NCBI RefSeq assembly: GCF_010015445.1
Contig: NC_053121.1
Span: forward strand, 32,563,934-32,627,933
Direction of reading: 5' to 3'
DNA length: 64,000 nucleotides
DNA from: Perca fluviatilis
Lineage: Eukaryota; Chordata; Actinopteri; Perciformes; Percidae
Below the pieces are notes generated by a model, which had not been told where the DNA came from, did no database searches, and worked only from the letters and a program-made list of their open reading frames with translations. Every line of letters begins with the position of its first letter. Within the stretch, counting starts at the first letter, position 1. Position numbers and translations under genes: made by a program. Below, piece after piece: positions 55,946 through 64,000 of this stretch.

Positions 55946-58235
55946 ATATCGTGACCGTTTTACAGTGAATTTGTTAGCTAACACTTGCTTATTTACACAT
56001 CCAGCAGTTACAGAGCAACAAGATCATACAGTTGGAGTTGTGTTTCTGGCCACCTGATGAATGAAGTCCAATATCCACTCTGTTTTAGCTCGGTTTTGGT
56101 CTCTACCAGCTGCTGTGGGAAACAACTGCTAAATGCTTCATGTCTGTCTGTCTACTGGTTGGTGCTGAGCAGGGGGTTTGTACACGTTTTATACTAAAAA
56201 CAGCCGCATGCTGTGGCCGAAAAGAAGACTTTCTTTGTAACATACTGTAGGTCAACGTGTCACAGGAGTCACAAGCAATTTCCCACCAACCCCTAACTTT
56301 TAGTTGGGCCGCGGAATCGAACGGCCGCAGCTCGCTTGGCTCAGATCAGCCGCCGCAGCTGTCCACAGACATTGCATGGCAGCTCCCTGCATGGGCGCTT
56401 TTAACTCTCTTTGATTCCTAATGTATTTTTTATTTTTTTATTTTTTTTAGATTCAGAGCTATGGACTGAACTTATCTTTTTCGTATCTTTTTGTATTTAC
56501 AAATGTTCCATTGTTTTATTCTATGTTACATTATTTAAATTCTACCTTTGCCTAACTATATTCATGGTACCTCGCACATGTGATTATGTATCTTTAAGTC
56601 ATAGTGTTTCTGCCTTCCCTGTTCTACCTGTAAAGCACTTTGGGTCAACTGTTGTTCGTTTAAATGTGCTATACAAATAAAATGACTTGACTACTTCACT
56701 ACTTGACTACTACTTGACGACTTGACTACTTCACCACAGCTTGGTGTGTTTTTGGCGTAAAGCTCCGTAAGGCCGAGGGGGAGCTGCAGATTCAGGTGAT
56801 AATTCATCAAGTGGCCCCTTTCACATTGTCACAACGTTTTCATGTTATCATTTGATATGTTATTAAAAATATCCATTATAACTGCTTCACCAAAGGCTTT
56901 CATTGCAAAGCACAATTTCTTTTCTTTTTTTCCTTTTTTTTTTGCTGAAATACAAGCTGGTGTACTTTGCTCAAAGCACAGATGACTACATCCTCTGAAA
57001 TGTTTCGGTCTTGTAACTATTTGCCTCAAGATAACTTTTATTTCAACCAAAAGTTTTACTTTCATTTTCTTAAAGCAGATGCCCCATTAAAAAAAAAAAG
57101 GAAGAAAAAAAAAGAAGGATTTTCTTCCACACCTTCTTTCGCTGATGTAATGTTGACAGTGCTGTGGGACAAAAATAGTTTCAGTTGGACTGATATGTGA
57201 ATTTACATGGTACACAGGCACAACAGGGCTGCTTTTACTTCATTATTTATTTAGCTCCAGTTTTATTTATGCCTATATCGTCAACATTCTGAATACATGA
57301 TAAACACGGTCTACTATAAATTTAATTTCAAATCGTAACAAGCCATGATTTGCCACAGTCTTAGCTCTGCATCCAAAACAGATGTGCTCTAACTGGATCC
57401 TGAAACAGTAGATCCAGCAGGACCAAACCCTGGAGGACAGTTCTCTTTTCACGTTGGAAACATGAAATTAAGACGTTACACGAGGAATATACTCTCGGGG
57501 CTGCTCTCATGCTGTGTAATTTTTCATTTATGGTTTCTGCTCTCACAGGAATCTAGTGACATCATCATGGGCTCGATTTATGTTGCGAGTCGCTCGGTTG
57601 TGTTTGCTACTGCTGCAGACGCATACCGTCTCGCATGTCTCCTTTTAGAGTGTGTCAGCCTTGAACTGGGACTGGAGAGAAAATTGTCGGCATAGTACAC
57701 GTCATCCCAAACTATTCACTTTACTCCTTTCACTGTAATGCAGTTAGTCAAGGGACGTTTACCCCTCTCTTCTCCTTTTCATACTTTTCCAAAGTTTATA
57801 GCTGACTGGATTGTGTTGCTGCGAGGCAACTTTAATGCCTGGTAGCACTACAAAGAGTTCTGTGCCTATTATTTTTTTACCCCACAGTCGAGCAATATTT
57901 TTGTTAAATTATCTGGAGCTTTGAAACAAAGATTGTGCATTGTTGGAAAAAAAAAGAAAAATGTATGCAAAGAATAGGCTTTTTATATTACAGAATGTGG
58001 CAGTGTGTTTCTATAACCTGAGACCAATGTATTAAGATGAAACAAATTAGGTTAACTTTAGAGTAGATTTTAGGGCTGGTATGTTAAACTTGTACTGTAG
58101 CTGGTATCGTATACAAAGCCAGACAGCTGGCTATCAATATGAAGTACTTCAATACTTCACTAGAATGAAATATTTTGAAATTCAGCACTATGAAATATCT
58201 CTGACAACTGGACGATAGGTCCATACCAGAGGTTG
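55946..58235. other. Intergenic with a LINE 3' tail
   Basis: The part 56590-56695 (ctgtaaagcactttgggtca, then aaatgtgctatacaaataaa, then atgacttgac) is the typical 3' end of L2-like fish LINEs. It ends in a short ACTTGACTA tandem repeat (56687-56740). The rest is unassigned, with A/T homopolymers near 56920 and 57088. Confidence 0.55.
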
Positions 58236-58243
58236 CGTTAGAC

Positions 58244-59147
58244 CAGCCATCGTCAGCTGGCGGCACGCGGGCCAGATCCAGCCCGCCAAAGCTTTTAGTC
58301 TGGCCCGTAGAATAATCACGAATTCAGAAAAAGTAAAGAGGAAAAAAATGCATTCTGTTATTTAGCATTTCAAGCATTTACAGCAGGTAACATTACACAG
58401 GTAGAGTACAAACTCAGCCCCCTGTATTTGCAGCTCTATTCACATGCCGGGATTCTGTACAGCGATGCCTGCGCTCCACGATACAAAGAGGATAACCAAT
58501 GGCCGCTGGGGCAGATGAACTCATGCTAGTCTCGTTACTGTAAGTAGGCTACAATAAAACCTTTTGTGAGTAAAAAGTCAATACTTATCAATGCACTCAC
58601 CTGTGTAGACTGGCATAAACATGTAGAAAGCGATATTTCAATCTGCTCTGTCTGCTCAGTCCACTCTTGTCCACCGCGCTGTTTTACGCAAACACAGCTC
58701 TACTCTGCAAAGAGAGAATTTTTTTGTTTGTAGTCTGTTTCTTAGTTTGCAGGGAATCTTGAAATTTTGACAAATTCTTATGAACTTAACGGAGTGGTAA
58801 ATCTATGGATGTATTAAGACCAAAACAGATGCATGTGGCTACTTAATATGCACGTGAATGACGCGACCATTATCTTTGCGTTCTTCATTCTTGATGATGA
58901 TGCTTTTTCTACGTAAAGAGCCAGTTGTCATTATAGAGTTTCCATGTTCTTTTAGGAGTTTGCTCACACTAATATATGTAAAAAAATAAAAAATATAGCA
59001 TTAATTCAGCAAGAAAGTGAACATTTCAAACAAGCATAGGCGTATTAGGTATAAATTAATTTTATTTTCTTTATTTGAAAGTCCAGCCCCCGGAGTGTCT
59101 GCTTAGAAAAATTCTGGCTCTTGGAAAAATGTAGTTTATGACCCCTG
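58244..59147. mobile_element. hAT-like non-autonomous element, 904 bp
   Basis: The termini are CAG at the left (CAGCCATCGTCAGCTGG) and CTG at the right (inverted CAGGGGTCATAAACTACAT). The flanks CGTTAGAC (58236-58243) and CGTTAGAA (59148-59155) agree at seven of eight bases. The left subterminal gcgggccagatccagcccgc and the right agtccagcccccggag are typical of these fish elements. No transposase frame is seen. Confidence 0.65.
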
Positions 59148-59155
59148 CGTTAGAA

Positions 59156-61053
59156 TTTCTTGTTATCTGTCATTTTGATGGACAGGGTTGTAAGAAATTC
59201 CATCATAATCCATTATTACTGGGCATTTTTATCTGATTGTTGAATTATTTAGCCACTACATGTCATAATGATGGGAAATCTCCTTTCTATTGTTTATACG
59301 ATCTACATTTCATAATGTTTTGGGGAGTCAAGGCTGTTTCACTTTTTTGAGTTGTCGTTTAACTGGACTGATTGCTAAATTTGTAACCATCAACATGATA
59401 TGCATCATGTTAGGCTCAAAAAGTTTCATGGATTTGTTTCAGCAACATTGTGAAAATATTTCTTTTTTTAGGGAATCTAAAAACAAATGTAGGCCTGAAT
59501 GCTCAGCCCAGTATTGTTTTATTTCATAGTTGTTCAGCTATTCCTGTGTGTGTTATGTGAAGATGCCATCCCCGTGGTTTATTATGTTATTGATGCCACA
59601 GCACAGAGTCATCAAAGACAAACATTGTTTCTTTCCACCAAGAAACCCATCAAAAGCGGGGTCCCGGAGGCTGAGTGGTTTGAAACACATGCCATGCAAC
59701 CATAACGATCTGGATTCAAGTCTGGTTGGGGGCTGTTGTTGCATGTCAACCCTGTTTTCTCTTTTCATATTTCCTGTTGCTCTTTATTGTTATGTATTTA
59801 ATTATGGAGGATAAAAGAAAAAGGGAAGGTCAGAAATGCTGAGCTTAATTACAATAGGATGAACCAAAGGAAGTTGCCATTTTTGGATACTGTTTTTTTG
59901 TTACTTGTGTATTTTAAATGTGAAATATGTTGCACCTGATGCCCAAAACAGATCATAAGCTTAATGTTTAGGTCCATATGCCAAATACAAGTCAAGTCAA
60001 TTTTATTAATACAGCCCAAAACCAATTTTTTTGTTTTTAAACCTTTTACAGCACAACCTTACATCAAACATTGTTTATGAGGTAAAAGAAGCATCACTTG
60101 TTTGTATAGTCCCAACAACTTCCGAGTTACTTACTTTCAGATGAACTATTTTTTCAGTGTGCCAGATACAGATTTCATTAACATTTAGGTAAATATAAGG
60201 GGTGGATCTGTATTGGAGATACCCAATATCTCGGATCAGGGCCAATAAAACCTGGTTGGGACATCCTTTGTCCAATCCAAAGGTATTTCATTAACAATGC
60301 TATAAAACAGAGAAATGCTGCAACTCCTTACATTTGAGAATCTGACTAAGCTAATTTATAGCATTTTTGTATGGTAAATGAATAATTGACTGTCAAAATT
60401 GAATAATGGATTAATCAATAATAATAATAATCGTTTCCGCACCATTTTATCTGATTCAACATACTCCATCATCCATCAACTTTGTTCCTCTTACTCCCTA
60501 TTATTTCTGGCATTCATGCATTCACTTGAAGGTGCAGTCGCTGCAACAGCATAGACTTTCAGATTGATGGAAAATAGCCAAGACATTCAGTAATGACTGA
60601 GGCCCTAAGAGGTCAAATTTAAAAATAAAAAAAGGCACGAGACTGCGACAAATCCATATTTAACCATGGCAGTCCTGGTTCCTAGATCGGCAACATGACC
60701 TAACCGTTCTATTTTGAATCTAGGTCTATCCGCCACTGTGAAATCAGAGCAGCATGTCTGTTAGATGTGTGTCAGTAAGCTATGCGTCGAGAGAGCCGGG
60801 AGTCATTTATCAGTCTAGGCTCGGGGCCGCTGGGAGAACGAAACTCAACCTGACACCGGAGCTTAATCCGCACAGGTGTCTCTCTGTAAACCGCCAGCTG
60901 CTCCTGACATGCAACCCCGCCATTTAGGTTCTGTGGGTGTCATGTGGGGTAATACAAGTCCATTCATTGATTCAGTGCATTATTGTAACGCCGTAGTGCT
61001 GTTCTGAGTTTGGAAAAGTCTTCAGTGTGTGAACATTAGACTTGTGAAACTCC
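59156..61053. other. Intergenic with one SINE, no gene recognised
   Basis: Aside from the SINE at 59655-59815, the segment 59990-60060 (agtcaattttattaatacag) looks like a retroelement fragment. I see no coding signal. Confidence 0.5.
59655..59815 (+). mobile_element. tRNA-derived SINE, plus strand
   Basis: The head has an A-box-like ggctgagtggttt (about 59669-59681) and a B-box-like ggattcaagtc (59711-59721), followed by the family tail gttgcatgtcaaccc and a T-rich end. It is the forward version of the elements at 14775-14936 and 62005-62105. Confidence 0.65.
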
Positions 61054-61057
61054 TTAA

Positions 61058-61959
61058 AGTGATGGTTCGGAGTAATTCACCCTAGGGTCCTTTGCACCAT
61101 GACCTCGAGCCAAACACCCCCCAGAAGCTTTTTTCACCTGGGTCGAACATTAGGAGAGTTAGCGTAGTAGCGTTATCAGCTGATTAGCTTAGCGCAGGGG
61201 CTAATGGACCACCCGTTTGTATCGTCGCAATGACCACTAACATTGCCCGAAATGATACCAAATGTCTACAAGTAGTACAAATAGATTATGTACTCATAAA
61301 ACGATGGATTGAAAAGTTTGTAAGTACACCAGAAGTTTATGAACACTTGCCTGCTCTCTTCTGCTCTCTTGTTGCTGCTGCTGCTACCTGCATTTACAGT
61401 GATAGCGTCACACAGAATTACAACACCGAAAAGAGATACAACAAAAATATTTATTAATTTAATGATTAAATAAGGTCTCCAAACTTACGTCAATTATTAC
61501 TTGTCTCCTTCTAGTTATACTACAGCATTTACTTAAAAAAAAAAGTTAAATTAAAAAATATTTTTGTTGCATCTCTTTTCGGTGTTGTAATTTGTAGACG
61601 GCCCTAAGCACTCGTCTTACAGCAGCAACAACAACAGCAGAGAGCAGAAGCCAGCAGGCAAGTGTTATTTACATAAACTTCTGGTGTACTTACAAACTTT
61701 CCAATCCATCGTTTTATGAGAGCATAACCTATTTGTACTACTTGTAGAAGTTTGGTATCATTTCGGGCATTATTAGTGGGGTAACTTACGAGATACAAAC
61801 GAGGGTCCATTAGCCCCTGCGCTAAGCTATTCAGCTGATAACGCTACTCTACGCTAACTCTCCCAGTGTTAGACCCAGGTGAAAAAAGCTTCTGGGGGGG
61901 TGTTTGGCTCGAGGTCATGGTTCAAAGCACCCTAGGGTGAATAACTCCGAACCATCACT
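61058..61959. mobile_element. 902-bp TTAA-flanked foldback element with ~400-bp inverted arms
   Basis: The left end AGTGATGGTTCGGAGTAATT and the inverted right end AGTGATGGTTCGGAGTTATT begin arms that pair over most of the element. Shared blocks include the CACCCTAGGGT block, ccatgacctcgagccaaaca, agcttttttcacctgggtc, cgttatcagctga, gcccgaaatgataccaaa, tcataaaacgatggattg and acaccgaaaagagat. TTAA flanks it (61054-61057 and 61960-61963). The unpaired centre is about 61461-61555. The similar frames 61230-61457 (plus) and 61604-61810 (minus) are mirror images of each other caused by the arms and are not genes. Confidence 0.9.
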
Positions 61960-62004
61960 TTAAGCTGAGCCGAGCTTCAAAGGCCGAAACAAATTAGAAA
62001 GTTA

Positions 62005-62105
62005 AAATAATTTTTTTTAACCTATTTTGACAGGACAGCTGACGAAATGAAAGGCGGGAGAGGGGGGGGATGACATGCAGAAAAGGGCCGCAGGTGTTCA
62101 GGTCA
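62005..62105 (-). mobile_element. SINE fragment, minus strand
   Basis: The sequence attttgacaggacagctgac, a G/A-rich stretch, gatgacatgcagaaaagggc and cgcaggtgttcagg matches the tail and start of the B-box region of the SINE at 14775 and 59655. The tRNA-like head is missing. Confidence 0.6.
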
Positions 62106-63146
<1,041 letters not shown>

Positions 63147-63149
63147 TGT

Positions 63150-63302
63150 TAGGTTTGTCACTTCCTGTTCATCCAAGGCTGCGGAGTCAGCTGGAAAAGT
63201 GTCCTAACTTGAGAGCGGACTTTTGTCCCTCACTTCGCTGCTGCCGCTTCGTTTCGCTTAACTTTACAGTCGAGGCGCAGTTGATCTCGAACGAAGCCTA
63301 TT
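63150..63302 (+). mobile_element. Inverted-repeat element, family CGTTCGAGATGA, copy 3 (5'-truncated)
   Basis: The segment matches the last 150 bases of the copies at 19671 and 40114 (cttcctgttca, gctggaaa, gctgctgccgc, the GAGGCGCAGTTGATCTCGAA end). It has the same orientation and ends GAACGAAGCCTAT. The 5' part is replaced by the CA microsatellite, so it is a fragment. Confidence 0.75.
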
Positions 63303-64000
63303 GCATCGATGCAGACCTAGACGATTCTGCATCGATGCAGTGACAGACCATAATCGATTATTGATGATTACTGATGTTACTTGTTGATTTTCCGGTCACT
63401 GCATTTATTTATTTTTTTGCCTTTTGTCTGTTGTCTGCTGTGTTCAGACACCGCTACATTCAGGAAGTGTCTTTTTCTAAGAGCAGATACAATAAAAAGG
63501 GGAGTTCATCTATATCTGCTTGAATTTGTTGATGAAAACCATATATACACATATATACATATAATATTGAGGAGGTGACTCATCCTGATGCATCGGGATA
63601 TCGATTTGAATCGTTGACGGGATAATCGCAATCGAACCGTGAGACCAGTGAAGATTCACACGGGTCCCTACAGCCAACGTTGACCGTTAAGACAAACCTG
63701 TGGAATTTGTAATATTAAAGCTAAATTAAGGTTTGTTTTTGATCACCCATTTTAATATTCAATTCTTAATTCATATGCTCATTTGTTTAGCTGTGCTGAA
63801 AAATCTCAATTAGCGCTGTGCTTAAACTTGCCACTGAGCTATTAAAGTTTTAGTTGATTTTAAAATGAGCGTCCAAGTCTTGAAAGGGTTAAGCCACATC
63901 TTTTCTTTAACATATTCATGGAGAAACAGTCTAATTCTGCCTCTTTGAAACCAAACAAGCACTCTTTTTACAAAGACAGCAGAAACTGCAATTAACCAAA
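63303..64000. other. Intergenic; hAT-like subterminal motifs, no gene
   Basis: Repeated gcatcgatgcag, aatcgattattga and gatatcgatttgaatcg motifs at 63303-63360 and 63585-63640 look like the two ends of another hAT-type element, but I see no clean termini or duplication. After 63660 the sequence is unassigned. Confidence 0.4.

Noticed and set aside
61230..61457. 75-codon frame resembling a minus-strand frame at 61604-61810
   Set aside because: The resemblance comes from the inverted arms of the foldback element, not from related genes.

Overview
The window looks like nuclear DNA of a ray-finned fish, most likely a percomorph teleost. It carries the 3' end of one protein-coding gene with GT-AG introns and a long 3' untranslated region. 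After that comes more than 56 kb of AT-rich intergenic DNA full of CA, TA and CT microsatellites and short transposable elements of kinds common in teleosts. I see no bacterial or organellar genes.

Positions 1-7700 hold the end of fat4, the giant atypical cadherin (FAT4), on the plus strand. An internal laminin G exon (1486-1747) is joined across a 2.75 kb intron to a large last exon (4503-6412). That exon encodes the end of the laminin G domain, EGF-like modules, one transmembrane helix and almost the whole intracellular tail. The 3' UTR runs to a polyadenylation signal at 7675-7680. The gene's 5' part lies outside the window. The last intron holds a tRNA-derived SINE inserted inside an inverted-repeat DNA element.

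From 7700 to 64000 I find no gene I can support. The content is unique-looking DNA interrupted by mobile-element relics, many of which can be delimited to the base from inverted termini and target-site duplications. Nine insertions have TTAA at one or both ends and usually start with AG (around 13.3, 20.6, 27.8, 28.5, 29.2, 32.1, 40.9, 47.7 and 61.1 kb). Six are hAT-like with 8-bp duplications or near matches (11.5, 35.0, 52.9, 55.2, 55.5 and 58.2 kb). There is also a solo LTR with a 5-bp duplication (51.7 kb), a Mutator-like element with a 9-bp duplication and 29-bp tandem repeats (48.5 kb), a 772-bp element with long inverted termini (9.5 kb), three copies of one inverted-repeat family (19.7, 40.1 and 63.2 kb), three or four SINE copies, and a 0.9 kb foldback element (61.1 kb).

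The most notable points are two cases of hAT-type insertion inside an older element (11.0-12.0 and 55.2-55.9 kb), a fragment of non-LTR retrotransposon endonuclease carried inside a TTAA element (29.2-30.4 kb), a decayed BED-finger/CGGBP1-like segment inside a 2.4 kb hAT relic (35.0-37.4 kb), and a perfect 28-bp hairpin at 46993-47076. I found no convincing new multi-gene system. The interest lies in the transposon content of a gene-poor region beside a developmental gene.
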